NCBI GenBank assembly: GCA_024235855.1
Contig: JACKLN010000014.1
Coordinates: forward strand, 1-64,000
Direction of reading: 5' to 3'
DNA length: 64,000 nucleotides
Origin: Burkholderiaceae bacterium
Lineage (GTDB): Bacteria > Pseudomonadota > Gammaproteobacteria > Burkholderiales > Burkholderiaceae_C
Under the pieces are notes generated by a model. That model was not told the origin of the DNA. It made no database searches and saw nothing but the letters and a program-made list of their open reading frames with translations. Both the position numbers and the translations under genes were made by a program. Positions 46,184 through 55,485 of the stretch are shown in pieces. Positions within the stretch are counted from its first letter, which is position 1, and each line of letters begins with the position of its first letter.

Positions 46184-47043
46184 GCCAGCCACCGGAAGAT
46201 CCACGGGCCGAAGCGTGTCGACAGCGGCCGGGGCAGGGCACTGATACGCGAATGCCAGGCGCGCGCGCGGGCCTCCACCGCGCGCGCCCTCGGCAGCGCA
46301 GTGGCCGGGTCGAAGGCCTCGGGCAGCCGCCAGGTGCGCCCATGGGCCAGCCGCGGGCCACCCTGCAGGCCCAGCGCCTCGCACACCGCGTCCCAGGCGT
46401 GGCGCAGCGGGAAGGTCTGCGGCAGGTGGCAGGCGATCACGGGCCAGAAGCAGTTGGCGATCAACATCGCGCCGCCGGGCCGCAGGTGCGGCAGCACCTC
46501 GGCGAGCATGCCCACCGGGTCGGGCACGTGCTCGAAGACGTCGGTGGCCAGCATCACGTCGTACGGCCCATGCAGCGCCGGCACGTAGGCCACCTGCGGA
46601 TGGCCGGCCAGGCGCTGCGCCAGGGCCGGGTGCGGGTGCGGCTCGACCACGTCGACCCGCGCCCCGGGGCAGGCGTCGGCCACGGCGCGGGCCAGCGTGC
46701 CGCCGCCGCCGCCTACGTCGGCCACGCGGCGCGGTGCCTGGCGCGCCGCCCAGTCGGCGAACAGCCGCCGGTGCGCCAGGCTCTCGGCATCCTGCTCGAT
46801 GAACAAGGTGTTCAGCAGCCAGACCGGGTCGCGGTAGAAGGCGGTGATGCGCGCATCCGTCACCTGCGGGTCGCAGCCGTGGGCGCGCCAGGCCTCGTCC
46901 ATCAGCGCCCACAGCGCCTCCAGCGTGGGCAGGCCACCGTCGCGATCGATCACGCCACGCAGCCAGTCGGCGTGCGCCGACGGGGTGGCGGCGAGTTCGG
47001 CGTCGCCCAGCCAGCGGCGCAGCGGGTCGGCCGGCGGGCTCAT
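46180..47043 (-). CDS. class I SAM-dependent methyltransferase
   Basis: A 287-aa protein with the SAM-binding motif VADVGGGGGTLARA (about residue 107 onward), the acidic VDVVEPHPHP strand and the motif ATDVFEHVPDPVG typical of small-molecule or sugar methyltransferases. A helical N-terminal region (about 1-95) precedes it. It probably methylates a sugar or lipid-linked intermediate of the glycan. It is linked to both neighbours by 4-nt overlaps. Confidence 0.85.
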   Translation of the reverse strand: MSPPADPLRRWLGDAELAATPSAHADWLRGVIDRDGGLPTLEALWALMDEAWRAHGCDPQVTDARITAFYRDPVWLLNTLFIEQDAESLAHRRLFADWAARQAPRRVADVGGGGGTLARAVADACPGARVDVVEPHPHPALAQRLAGHPQVAYVPALHGPYDVMLATDVFEHVPDPVGMLAEVLPHLRPGGAMLIANCFWPVIACHLPQTFPLRHAWDAVCEALGLQGGPRLAHGRTWRLPEAFDPATALPRARAVEARARAWHSRISALPRPLSTRFGPWIFRWLA

Positions 47044-47978
47044 CGCCGCCAGCCTGCCCGGCGCAGCAGCTGCCCGGCCGCGCGGCGCGGCGCCATCCAC
47101 AGCCGGCGGGGCCAGCGGTGGTCGGCGCCGCCGAAGTGATGGTCGAAGGTGAAGCGGTCGGCCGCGGTGTCCACGGCCATGCCGGCCGGGTGCCTGATCG
47201 GGCCCAGCGCCACGGCCGGCGGCGCGAAGCCGGCGGCGGCCGCCCGCGTGTGCGTGGCCTCGTCGCCGATGCCGATGTTGCTGACCAGGTTGGCGTTGGG
47301 CGTCACCGTCAGGCCGCCGCCGTGCCAGACGCAGGCGGTCCAGGGGTAGGCCCAGGAGCTGCTCAGGCGCCCATCGTGCACGCGGTCGAAGATGTCGGCC
47401 CAGTAGGCGCGCTCCACGGGGTCGGGGCAGAACGCCGGCCAGGCCGTCGAGTCGCGCCAGCCGGGCCAGAAGGCCAGCGTCTTGTCGAAGTGCCGCCACG
47501 CGCGGGCCCAGCTCGCCCAGCCCCAGCAGTGCGGGTAGCGCGAGTAGTAGTAGGCCGCGTCGCCGCGCCACTGCCCGCGCTGGAAGTTGTCGCCGGTGAC
47601 CACCCACACGCGTTCGTCGCCGGCGTGCCGCTGCAGCATCGCCGCGCAGAAGGCGAAGAAGTCCGGGTGCGGCACGCAGTCGTCCTCGAGCACGATGCCG
47701 GCCTGCTCGCGCGCGAAGAACCAGTCCAGAGCGCCGCTGATGCCGTCGCGGCAGCCCTGGTTGTGCGCGGCGAAGCGACGCTCCACCGTGCAGGGCCAGT
47801 CCACCTGCTCGTCGATCAGGGCGCGCGTGCGGGCCACGGCCGCCTCGTCGCCGGGGCGCGGGCCGTCGCAGGCCACGTACAGACGCCTTGGCGCGGCGGC
47901 ACGCACGGCGTCCAGCAGCCGGCGCGTCGTCTCGGGGCGGCGCCACAGCAGCAGCAGCACCGGGGTGTCGGCGCTCAT
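47040..47978 (-). CDS. GT-A-type glycosyltransferase (HlpA-like)
   Basis: A 312-aa protein starting MSADTPVLLLLWRRPETTRRLLDA... with VACDGPRPGD and a metal-binding acidic motif AGIVLEDDCVPHPDFF. It continues with YYYSRYPHCWGWASWARAW, a segment seen in glycosyltransferases related to the HlpA or FkbM-associated sugar transferases. No membrane helix. The start at 47978 was chosen because the longer frame runs antisense to the methyltransferase. Linkage by a 4-nt overlap to the next gene. Confidence 0.82.
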   Translation of the reverse strand: MSADTPVLLLLWRRPETTRRLLDAVRAAAPRRLYVACDGPRPGDEAAVARTRALIDEQVDWPCTVERRFAAHNQGCRDGISGALDWFFAREQAGIVLEDDCVPHPDFFAFCAAMLQRHAGDERVWVVTGDNFQRGQWRGDAAYYYSRYPHCWGWASWARAWRHFDKTLAFWPGWRDSTAWPAFCPDPVERAYWADIFDRVHDGRLSSSWAYPWTACVWHGGGLTVTPNANLVSNIGIGDEATHTRAAAAGFAPPAVALGPIRHPAGMAVDTAADRFTFDHHFGGADHRWPRRLWMAPRRAAGQLLRRAGWRR

Positions 47979-48010
47979 CGGTTGTCGGGCCTGCAGCCAG
48001 GGCACATGGG

Positions 48011-48664
48011 TCAGAGGTCCAGCACGTTGCCTGGCCGGTACAGCAGCGAGGTCTCGGTGAGGGTGTCGACGATGGGGGCCAGGCCGCGCAGCGGCAGCCG
48101 GCGGAACCCGCGCTCGCGCAGCCAATCCAGCCCTGGCGCGTACTGCGGCCGGTCGGTGTTGTCGACCACCATCACGCCACCGTCGGACAGCACGCCGACC
48201 GCCTGCTGCATGCAGTTGACCCGGTCGCGGCCGTCGACGACGACGATGTCCCAGCGCGTGGCCGCGCCGGCCGCCTGAACGGCGGCGCGGCAGTAGTCGC
48301 CCCCATCGACCAGCGGCACGTGGCGCAGCGCCACGTGGGCCGGCAGCCGCGCCTGCATCCGCGCGTGCCAGGCCGCGTCGTGCTCCACCGCGGCCAGCAC
48401 GCGCACGCGTTCGGCCCACCACAGCGTGGAGTGGCCGCAGCCGTACTCGAAGACCCGCAGTTCGGGCCGCACGCGCGCGGCCAGCAGGTCGATCGCCGGG
48501 TAGCACAGCCAGGGCAGGGGGCTGCCCTGCGCGTCGACGGCGGCGCGCTCGCGCACGCTGCGCCGCCAGCCGTACTGCGCCAGCGCGCCGCGCGACAGGC
48601 GCAGCAGGTCGCCGACGCCGGCCGCGTCCAAGGCCCACATGGCCACCGATCGCCAGTGCGGCAT
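48011..48664 (-). CDS. SAM-dependent methyltransferase (FkbM-like fold)
   Basis: A 217-aa class I methyltransferase: FEYGCGHSTLWWAERV is the SAM motif, LAAVEHDAAW the acidic strand and DIVVVDGRDRVNCMQQA the catalytic-region motif. The N-terminal 60 residues are helical. The protein is shorter than FkbM proteins but of the same general class. A sugar O-methylation role is inference from the locus. It stands between the GT-A gene and the flippase gene on the minus strand, separated by short gaps. Confidence 0.8.
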   Translation of the reverse strand: MPHWRSVAMWALDAAGVGDLLRLSRGALAQYGWRRSVRERAAVDAQGSPLPWLCYPAIDLLAARVRPELRVFEYGCGHSTLWWAERVRVLAAVEHDAAWHARMQARLPAHVALRHVPLVDGGDYCRAAVQAAGAATRWDIVVVDGRDRVNCMQQAVGVLSDGGVMVVDNTDRPQYAPGLDWLRERGFRRLPLRGLAPIVDTLTETSLLYRPGNVLDL

Positions 48665-48667
48665 GGT

Positions 48668-49987
48668 TCAGCGGCTCCGCATGCGCAAGCCGGTCACCGC
48701 GCGCACCTGCAGCGCCAGCGAATCGCGGGCCCACAGCGCGTTGACGCCGACGGCGGCGACGAACTGCGCGCCCACCGCCACCCAGGCCGCCGCCATGGCG
48801 CCGTGGCGCGGCACCAGCCACAGGTTGGCGAGCAGCGACAGGCTCCCGGCCACGAGATTGCCGTACAGCCGCAGGGCGAAGCGCCCCTCGTTGACCAGCC
48901 ACAAGGTGTGGGAGATGCCCAGGCCGATGAAGACATTGGTGAACACGTGCACCGCCAGCAGCGGTGCCGCCGCCGCGAACGGCGGCCCGTACAGCCACCC
49001 CACCAGCGGGCCGGCCAGCGCCGCGGTGGCGACGCTGACCACCACCCCGGCGACGAAGAATAGCCGAAAGGCCCGCACCAGGGCCTCGCGGTAGGCGGCC
49101 GGGTCCTCGGCGCGCAGGCGCGCGATGGATGGCGCCAGGCTCACCTGCAGCGCCGTCGGGAGCACGGCCCAGGCCATCGACAGCGGCAGCATCGCGGCGT
49201 AGACGCCGGCGGCCTCCGCGCCCGCCCACTGGCGGATGACGAGCTGGTCGATGCGGCTGTGCGCCATCGCGGCCAGCGCGCTGACGATGAAGGGCCAGCA
49301 CTCGCGCAGCAGCATGCGCGCCGTGGCGGCCTGGGTGCGCCAGGGGGCCGTGCAGCGGTGGCGCCGGTAGGCCAGGGCCAGGGCCGCGGCCGTGAGCAGC
49401 GACTCGGCCACCACCGCGGCCACGAAGGCCGCCAGCGGGGCGTCGGCCAGGATCAGCGCCACGCGCAGCGCGGCCGTGGTTGCCATCGCCGCGCCGCGGG
49501 CTAGCGACGAGTGCCGGTTCTGGCCCTGGCTCTGGAACCACAGGTCCACCGCGTCGGCTGCCTGCAGCACCAGCGTCGCACCGGCGATCGCGGTCAGTGT
49601 CACGCGCGCATCGCCGGGGCCGTGCCAGGCGGCGATCGTCGCGACGGCCGCGATCCAGCACACGAGGCCGGTGCCGCCGCGCAGCGCCGCTGCGGTGCCC
49701 AGCAGCTCGGGTGCGCGCTCGGGCTGGCGGGCGATGTCGCGCACCACGATGCCGTCCAGCCCCACCGCCGCCACCGCCTGGAAGACGGCCACGAAGGCGA
49801 GCACCGCGGCCATCTCGCCGTAGGCTGCCGGGCCCAGGTGACGCGCGATCCAGGCGCCCACCGCCACGCCGAGCAGCATGCGCAGCAGCTTCTCGGCGCC
49901 GATCCAGGCGGCGTTGCCGGCCACGCCGCGCGAGGTGTCGGACAGGCGCGGAAGCGACGCGTTCTTCTTTAGACTGCGCAAGACCAT
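48668..49987 (-). CDS. Wzx-type lipid-linked oligosaccharide flippase
   Basis: A 439-aa membrane protein with about 12-14 helices of the MOP/polysaccharide transport family. It begins with the basic MVLRSLKKN and VAGNAAWIGAEKLLRMLLGVAVG, a usual Wzx opening. It would translocate undecaprenyl-linked repeat units across the inner membrane. The start is 51 nt from the divergent GT2 start, so both are served by a short shared regulatory region. No Wzy or ABC exporter is found next to it. Confidence 0.88.
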   Translation of the reverse strand: MVLRSLKKNASLPRLSDTSRGVAGNAAWIGAEKLLRMLLGVAVGAWIARHLGPAAYGEMAAVLAFVAVFQAVAAVGLDGIVVRDIARQPERAPELLGTAAALRGGTGLVCWIAAVATIAAWHGPGDARVTLTAIAGATLVLQAADAVDLWFQSQGQNRHSSLARGAAMATTAALRVALILADAPLAAFVAAVVAESLLTAAALALAYRRHRCTAPWRTQAATARMLLRECWPFIVSALAAMAHSRIDQLVIRQWAGAEAAGVYAAMLPLSMAWAVLPTALQVSLAPSIARLRAEDPAAYREALVRAFRLFFVAGVVVSVATAALAGPLVGWLYGPPFAAAAPLLAVHVFTNVFIGLGISHTLWLVNEGRFALRLYGNLVAGSLSLLANLWLVPRHGAMAAAWVAVGAQFVAAVGVNALWARDSLALQVRAVTGLRMRSR

Positions 49988-50038
49988 GACACACGCCGTC
50001 AACCGCTGTTCCCTGCCCGCGTGGCGCGGCCCCTGCCG

Positions 50039-51058
50039 ATGCGGGTGAGCCTGATCACGCCCTGCCGCAACGAGGCGCCGTACATCGAGGGCTTCCTCGA
50101 TTCGGCCCTGTCGCAGGCGCTGCCGGCGGGCTGGGCGATGGAGCTGATCGTGGCCGACGGCACCAGCGACGATGGTACCCGAGAGCGTCTGCAGGCCCGG
50201 GCTGCGGCCGACGCCCGGCTGCAGGTGGTCGACAACCCGGCCGGCCACACCGCGGGCGGGCTGAACCGCGCACTGCGCGCCGCCACGGGCGACGTGGTCG
50301 TGCGCCTGGACGTGCACACCACCTACGCCGAGGACTACGTGCAGCGCTGCGTCGAGGCCCTGGACGCCAGCGGCGCCACCTGTGTCGGCGGGCCCTGGCG
50401 GCCCTGGGTGGGCGAGGGTCGCGCGACCGCCATCGCGCTGGCCTGGGCCAGCCCCTTCGGCTCCGGCGGCGCCCCGTCGCGCCGCGTCGAGCACCGCGGG
50501 CCGGTCGACACCGTCTACCTCGGGGCCTGGCGGCGCGCCGAGCTGCTGCGCCTGGGCGGATTCGACGAGGCCCTGCTGCGCACCGAGGACGACGATCTGA
50601 GCCTGCGCATCGTGCGCGGCGGCGGCGTGGTCTGGCAGGAGCCGGCGATCCGCTCGTGGTACCGGCCGCGCGGCACCTTCACGGCGCTGGCGGCGCAGAT
50701 GTACCAGTACGGCTACTGGAAGGTGCCGCTGATCCGCAAGCACCGGCTGCCGGCGTCGCCGCGGCACCTGGTGCCGGGGCTGTTCGTGCTCGGGCTGGTG
50801 GCGCTGGCCCTCGGCGGGCTGTGGGACACACGCCTGGCCGTGGCGGCCGTGGCGCTGCTGGCCCTGCACGCGGGCGTGGCGCTGGCGGCGGCGGGCACGC
50901 TGGTGCGCCCCTGGCAGTCCCCGGCGCGCTGGGTCGGCATCGCCTGGGCCACAGTCTGCATGCACGGCGCCTACGGGGCCGGCTTCCTGCATGGCGTGAT
51001 CGACGCGGTGGTCCGGCGCGGGCGCGCCGGGCGTGCGGCGACGCGGCTGACGCGATGA
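50039..51058 (+). CDS. family 2 glycosyltransferase with C-terminal membrane helices (ExoA-like)
   Basis: A 339-aa enzyme: MRVSLITPCRNEAPYI, ELIVADGTSDDGT and the acceptor motif VVRLDVHTTYAEDYV, then ED-D in LLRTEDDDLSLRI. The C-terminal third has about three helices (about 245-335), giving an ExoA/ExoM-like membrane-associated enzyme. ATG 50039 chosen; a GTG at 50021 would add six residues. Next gene overlaps it by 4 nt. Confidence 0.88.
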   Translation: MRVSLITPCRNEAPYIEGFLDSALSQALPAGWAMELIVADGTSDDGTRERLQARAAADARLQVVDNPAGHTAGGLNRALRAATGDVVVRLDVHTTYAEDYVQRCVEALDASGATCVGGPWRPWVGEGRATAIALAWASPFGSGGAPSRRVEHRGPVDTVYLGAWRRAELLRLGGFDEALLRTEDDDLSLRIVRGGGVVWQEPAIRSWYRPRGTFTALAAQMYQYGYWKVPLIRKHRLPASPRHLVPGLFVLGLVALALGGLWDTRLAVAAVALLALHAGVALAAAGTLVRPWQSPARWVGIAWATVCMHGAYGAGFLHGVIDAVVRRGRAGRAATRLTR

Positions 51059-51774
51059 CACCCTCGGACCCGGGCATCGAAGTGGCTGCGGTGGCGGAGC
51101 GTTATGCCCGCCGCACCGTGCACGACCCGCGCTACAGCCTGCTGCGGCCCGAGGTGCGGCACGAGGCCTTCGGCCGCCAGTCGGCATGGCTGGGCTGGCT
51201 GGACAGCTCGGCCCTGTTGCACGAGGCTGGTGGTATCGATCGCCTGCGCCTTGTCGAGGTCGGCTGCGGTGACGGCAGCAACCTGCTGGAGTGGCTGCGC
51301 GTGGGCTGCGCGCCCGAGCGGCTCACCGGCCTGGAACTGCTGCCCGATGGGGTGGCCGAGGCGCGCCGCCGGCTGCCGGTGGCGCTGCAGGTGATCGAAG
51401 GCGATGCCAGCGTCGCCCCGCTGCCTGCCGGCAGCCAGGACCTGGTGATCGCCAGCACCGTGTTCAGCTCGCTGCTCGACGACGTGTTCCAGCAGCGACT
51501 GGCCGACGCGATGTGGTCCTGGCTGCGCCCGGGCGGCGCGGTGCTCTGGTACGACTTCACCTGGGACAATCCGCGCAACCCAGACGTGCGCGGCGTGCCG
51601 CGCCGCCGCGTGCAGGCCCTGTTCCCGCAGGGCCAGACACGCTGGCGGCGCGTGACGCTGGCGCCGCCGCTGGCGCGTGCCGTGGGCCGGGTCCAACCCG
51701 GGCTGGTCGGCCTGTTCAATCTGTTACCGCCGCTGCGCACGCACCTGGCGGGCTGGATCGAGAAACCCCGATGA
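51055..51774 (+). CDS. class I SAM-dependent methyltransferase
   Basis: A 239-aa methyltransferase: LVEVGCGDGSNLLEW is the SAM motif, LTGLELLPDGV the acidic strand, VIEGDASVAPLPAGSQDLV the next and LRPGGAVLWYDF the motif 5-like segment. The ending RPWLDNPRN-like segment is not catalytic. Probably modifies a sugar of the repeat. Linked by 4-nt overlaps on both sides. Confidence 0.83.
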   Translation: MTPSDPGIEVAAVAERYARRTVHDPRYSLLRPEVRHEAFGRQSAWLGWLDSSALLHEAGGIDRLRLVEVGCGDGSNLLEWLRVGCAPERLTGLELLPDGVAEARRRLPVALQVIEGDASVAPLPAGSQDLVIASTVFSSLLDDVFQQRLADAMWSWLRPGGAVLWYDFTWDNPRNPDVRGVPRRRVQALFPQGQTRWRRVTLAPPLARAVGRVQPGLVGLFNLLPPLRTHLAGWIEKPR

Positions 51775-52937
51775 GCGACGCCGGCCGGCCCTTCCTGCCC
51801 TTCGCGCTGCCCGAGATCGGCGAAGAGGAGATCGCCGAGGTCGTCGACTCGCTGAAGAGCGGCTGGGTCACCACCGGCCCCAAGGCGCGGCGCTTCGAGC
51901 AGGACTTCGTGGCCTTCCTCGGCGATCTGTCGCTGCACGCGGTGGCGGTGAACTCCGCCACCGCCGGCCTGCACCTGGCGCTCGAGGCCGTAGGCATCGG
52001 CGCCGGCGACGAGGTGATCACCACCACCCACACCTTCACCGCCACCGCCGAGGTGGTGCGCTACCTTGGTGCCGACGTGACGCTGGTCGATATCGACCCC
52101 GCGACGCTGAACATCGACCCGGCGGCCGTGGAGGCCGCCATCACCCCACGTACCAAGGCCGTGATCCCGGTGCACTACGCCGGCCTGGCGGCCGACATGG
52201 CGGCCATCGGCGACATCGCACGCCGCCACGGTCTGGCCGTGGTGGAGGATGCGGCGCACGCGCTGCCCACGATCCACGGCGGACGCCTCGTCGGCACGCT
52301 GGACAGCGCAGCCACGGTGTTCAGCTTCTATGCCAACAAGACCATCACCACCGGCGAAGGCGGCATGCTCGTCACGCGCGACGCGGCGCTGGCCAGGCGC
52401 GCCCAGGTGATGCGCCTGCACGGCATGAGCCGTGACGCCTTCGACCGCTTCCGGGCCGACAGGCCGAGCTGGTACTACGAGATCGTCGCCCCCGGCTTCA
52501 AGTACAACCTGACCGACATCGCCGCCGCGCTGGGCCTGCATCAGCTGAAGAAGGCGCGCGCGTTCCAGGCCCGCCGCGCCGCCATCGCCGATGCCTACGA
52601 CGCTGCCTTCGCCGGGCTGCCGGTGATCACGCCGCCACGGCCGGCAGAAGCTGACCTGCACGCCTGGCACCTCTACGTGCTGCGCCTGGCCGACGACGCG
52701 CCCATCGGCCGCGATGCGCTGATCGAACGCCTGTTCGCCGCCGGCATCGGCTGCAGCGTTCACTACATTCCGCTGCACCTGCAGCCGTACTGGCGCGACC
52801 GCTACGCCCTCACGCCGGCAATGTTCCCGCACAGCCAGCACGCCTACGAGCGCATGCTCAGCCTTCCGATCTACACCCGCATGACCGACGGCGACGTGGC
52901 GCGCGTGGTCGACGCCGTGTCGGCGTCGCTGCGGTGA
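51771..52937 (+). CDS. DegT/DnrJ/EryC1/StrS aminotransferase (PglE-like)
   Basis: A 388-aa PLP enzyme: FALPEIGEEEIAEVVDSLKSGW and the PLP-binding Lys190 in FYANKTITTGEGGML. The C-terminal half has GCSVHYIPLHLQPYW, a substrate-channel motif of sugar-4-aminotransferases. Next to the 4,6-dehydratase gene, this enzyme should aminate UDP-4-keto-6-deoxy-GlcNAc. The start overlaps the preceding stop by 4 nt. Confidence 0.92.
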   Translation: MSDAGRPFLPFALPEIGEEEIAEVVDSLKSGWVTTGPKARRFEQDFVAFLGDLSLHAVAVNSATAGLHLALEAVGIGAGDEVITTTHTFTATAEVVRYLGADVTLVDIDPATLNIDPAAVEAAITPRTKAVIPVHYAGLAADMAAIGDIARRHGLAVVEDAAHALPTIHGGRLVGTLDSAATVFSFYANKTITTGEGGMLVTRDAALARRAQVMRLHGMSRDAFDRFRADRPSWYYEIVAPGFKYNLTDIAAALGLHQLKKARAFQARRAAIADAYDAAFAGLPVITPPRPAEADLHAWHLYVLRLADDAPIGRDALIERLFAAGIGCSVHYIPLHLQPYWRDRYALTPAMFPHSQHAYERMLSLPIYTRMTDGDVARVVDAVSASLR

Positions 52938-53545
52938 AGGACAACGTGGCCAAGCGCCTGTTCGACTTCACCGTGGCCGCTGCCGGCCTGCTGCTGCTGT
53001 GGCCGCTGCTGCTGGCGATCGCGCTGTGGGTGCGCCTGGATTCTCCCGGCCCGGCGCTGTACCGGCAGGTGCGCGTGGGACGGCACGGCGTGCCGTTCCG
53101 CATCCGCAAGTTCCGCACGATGTTCCTGGATGCCGGCGGCCCGCCGCTGACCGTGGGCGCCGACCCGCGCATCACGCGCGCCGGCCGCATGCTGCGCCGG
53201 ACCCGGCTGGACGAGCTGCCGCAGCTGCTGGACGTGCTGGAGGGCACGATGAGCCTGGTCGGACCGCGTCCCGAAGTGCCGCGCTACATGGACGCCGCGC
53301 CGCCGGTGCTGAAGGCGCGCGTGCTGTCCGTGCGCCCCGGCATCACCGATCCGGTGGCCGTGGCCCACCTGGACGAATCGGCCCTGCTGGCCCAGGCCGA
53401 CGATCCCGAACGCGTCTACCGAGAGACCCTGCTGCCGGCCAAGCTGCAGGCCGCCGCCACCTACGCCGAGCAGGCCACGCTGCGCAGCGACCTGAAGGTG
53501 ATCTGGCGCACGCTGCGCGCGCTGTGGGGGGGCGGCAAGCCATGA
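52934..53545 (+). CDS. PglC-like monotopic phosphoglycosyl transferase
   Basis: A 203-aa initiating enzyme: KRLFDFTVAAAGLLLLWPLLLAIALWV is a single re-entrant N-terminal membrane segment, followed by SPGPALYRQVRVG, KFRTM and the catalytic Asp-Glu pair in RTRLDELPQL, then LVGPRPE. The small size indicates the monotopic (PglC/WcaJ C-terminal domain) type. It transfers a phospho-sugar from UDP to the polyprenyl carrier, starting the glycan. GTG start at 52934 overlaps the aminotransferase stop. Confidence 0.93.
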   Translation: MKDNVAKRLFDFTVAAAGLLLLWPLLLAIALWVRLDSPGPALYRQVRVGRHGVPFRIRKFRTMFLDAGGPPLTVGADPRITRAGRMLRRTRLDELPQLLDVLEGTMSLVGPRPEVPRYMDAAPPVLKARVLSVRPGITDPVAVAHLDESALLAQADDPERVYRETLLPAKLQAAATYAEQATLRSDLKVIWRTLRALWGGGKP

Positions 53546-55449
53546 GCGAGGCCCTGCCCACCGCCTGGCACCGGCTGGACGCGCTGCTGGCGCGCCTGCG
53601 GCCGCACCGGCGCGCGCTGGCGCTGGCGGTGGACGCGCTCGTCGTGGTGGTGGCGTGGCAGGCGACCTACCTGTTCCGCCTGGGCTTCGAGCGCTGGTTC
53701 GCCGTGCGTGCGGATTACGACCCCTGGGTGCTGGCAGGCGTGGTGCTGGCCTACGGCGCTGCCTTCGTGGCGCTTCGCGTCCCGCAGGGGCTGTGGCGGT
53801 TCGTCGGCTTCGGCGAGGTGCAGCGGTTGGCGCTGGCCTGTCTGCTGGCCGGCGTGGTGGCCGGCACCGTGGTGCGCGCCCTCGGCCTGGTGCAGATCCC
53901 GCGCGCCGTGCTGGCCCTGCACCCGGTGGTATCGCTGATGGGCCTGGTGCTGGTGCGCATGGGTTACCGCATGCTCTACGAGCACCTGCGCGGGCGCATC
54001 ACCGGCAGCGAGCGCGAGATTCGCCGTGCCATCGTGCTCGGCGCCGGTGGCGCGGCACGGCGGCTGCTGGCGGGCATCCACCGCCAGGGCTGGGTGGTGC
54101 TGGGCCTGCTGGACGACGACCCGGCCAAGCAGGGCGCCAGCATCGCCGGCGTGCCGGTGCTGGGCACGTTGGAGGCGGTGCGCGACGCCGGCGTGCGCGG
54201 CGCGGCCACCCACGTGATCGTGGCGCTGCCCACCGCCACGCCGGCGCAGCGCAGGCGGGCGCTGGCGCTCGCCGCCGACAGCGGCCTGCCGGTGGTCACG
54301 GTGCCGGGCGAGGACGAACTGCGCACCGGCCGTGGCCGTCTGGAACGCTTGCGCGAGATCGAGCCCGACGACCTGCTGGGCCGGGCGCCGGTGGTGCTGG
54401 ACGAGGCCGGCGTCGGCGCCCTGGTGCGCGGCCGCACGGTGCTGGTCACCGGCGCCGGCGGCAGCATCGGCAGCGAACTCTGCCGTCAGGTGGCGGCGCT
54501 GGAGCCGGCGCGCCTGGTGCTGGTGGAGCTGTCGGAGTACAACCTCTACGCCATCGACGAGGAAGTGGCCGCGCGCTGGCCGGCGCTGCAGCGCGTGTCG
54601 CTGGTCGGTGACGTGAAGGACGCGCGCCGGATGCGGGCGCTGATGCTGGCCTGGCGTCCGGCCGTGGTCTTCCATGCCGCGGCCTACAAGCACGTGCCGC
54701 TGATGGAGCACCACAACGCGCTGGCGGCGTTGCGCAACAACACGCTGGGCACGCAGGTCACGGCCCAGGCGGCGGCCGAGGCGGGCGCCGAGGCCTTCGT
54801 GCTGATCAGCACCGACAAGGCCGTCAACCCCACCAACGTGATGGGGGCAACCAAGCGCGCGGCAGAGATGGTGGTCAGCGCGCTGGCCGCGCAACACCCG
54901 GCCACGCGCTTCGTGGCGGTACGCTTCGGCAACGTCCTGGGCAGCAGCGGCAGCGTGATCCCGAAGTTCAAGGAGCAGATCGCACGCGGCGGCCCGGTGA
55001 CGGTGACGCACCCGGAGATCATCCGCTACTTCATGACCATCCCCGAGGCGGCGCGCCTGGTGTTGCAGGCTGCGGCCATTGGCGGCAGCGGCCAGGTGAT
55101 GGTGCTCGACATGGGCGAGCCGGTGAAGATCGCCGACCTGGCGCGCCAGCTGATCCGGTTGGCCGGCCACACACCGGAGGAGATCCGCATCGAGTACACC
55201 GGCCTGCGCCCCGGCGAGAAGCTGTACGAGGAACTGCTGGCCGACGCCGACGACACGTTGGCCACCGCCGTGCCGCGGCTGCGCGTGGCGCGGCTGGCCG
55301 CACGCGCAGTGGACGATCCTGCGATGCGGGCCCTGGGCCAGCTGCTGGCGCTGGCCGACGCCGCCCAGGACGCCGAAGATGCCGCCGTCCGTGCCAGCCT
55401 GCACGCCGCCGTGCCGGAGTACAGGCCGGCCGGCGATGCACCGCGCTAG
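53542..55449 (+). CDS. membrane-bound UDP-GlcNAc 4,6-dehydratase (WbpM/PglF-like)
   Basis: A 635-aa enzyme: four N-terminal membrane helices (about 25-150), a CoA/NAD-like domain (about 155-290) and a C-terminal SDR domain with the GxxGxxG motif TGAGGSIGSEL (about 302). The active site STDKAVNPTNVMGATKR has Met434 in place of the usual catalytic Tyr, which is the known hallmark of WbpM/PglF. It converts UDP-GlcNAc to the 4-keto-6-deoxy sugar. Co-translated with the phosphoglycosyl transferase by a 4-nt overlap. Confidence 0.94.
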   Translation: MSEALPTAWHRLDALLARLRPHRRALALAVDALVVVVAWQATYLFRLGFERWFAVRADYDPWVLAGVVLAYGAAFVALRVPQGLWRFVGFGEVQRLALACLLAGVVAGTVVRALGLVQIPRAVLALHPVVSLMGLVLVRMGYRMLYEHLRGRITGSEREIRRAIVLGAGGAARRLLAGIHRQGWVVLGLLDDDPAKQGASIAGVPVLGTLEAVRDAGVRGAATHVIVALPTATPAQRRRALALAADSGLPVVTVPGEDELRTGRGRLERLREIEPDDLLGRAPVVLDEAGVGALVRGRTVLVTGAGGSIGSELCRQVAALEPARLVLVELSEYNLYAIDEEVAARWPALQRVSLVGDVKDARRMRALMLAWRPAVVFHAAAYKHVPLMEHHNALAALRNNTLGTQVTAQAAAEAGAEAFVLISTDKAVNPTNVMGATKRAAEMVVSALAAQHPATRFVAVRFGNVLGSSGSVIPKFKEQIARGGPVTVTHPEIIRYFMTIPEAARLVLQAAAIGGSGQVMVLDMGEPVKIADLARQLIRLAGHTPEEIRIEYTGLRPGEKLYEELLADADDTLATAVPRLRVARLAARAVDDPAMRALGQLLALADAAQDAEDAAVRASLHAAVPEYRPAGDAPR

Positions 55450-55485
55450 CATGCCCGCGCCTCCAGAGATCCGACAGGACCGCCC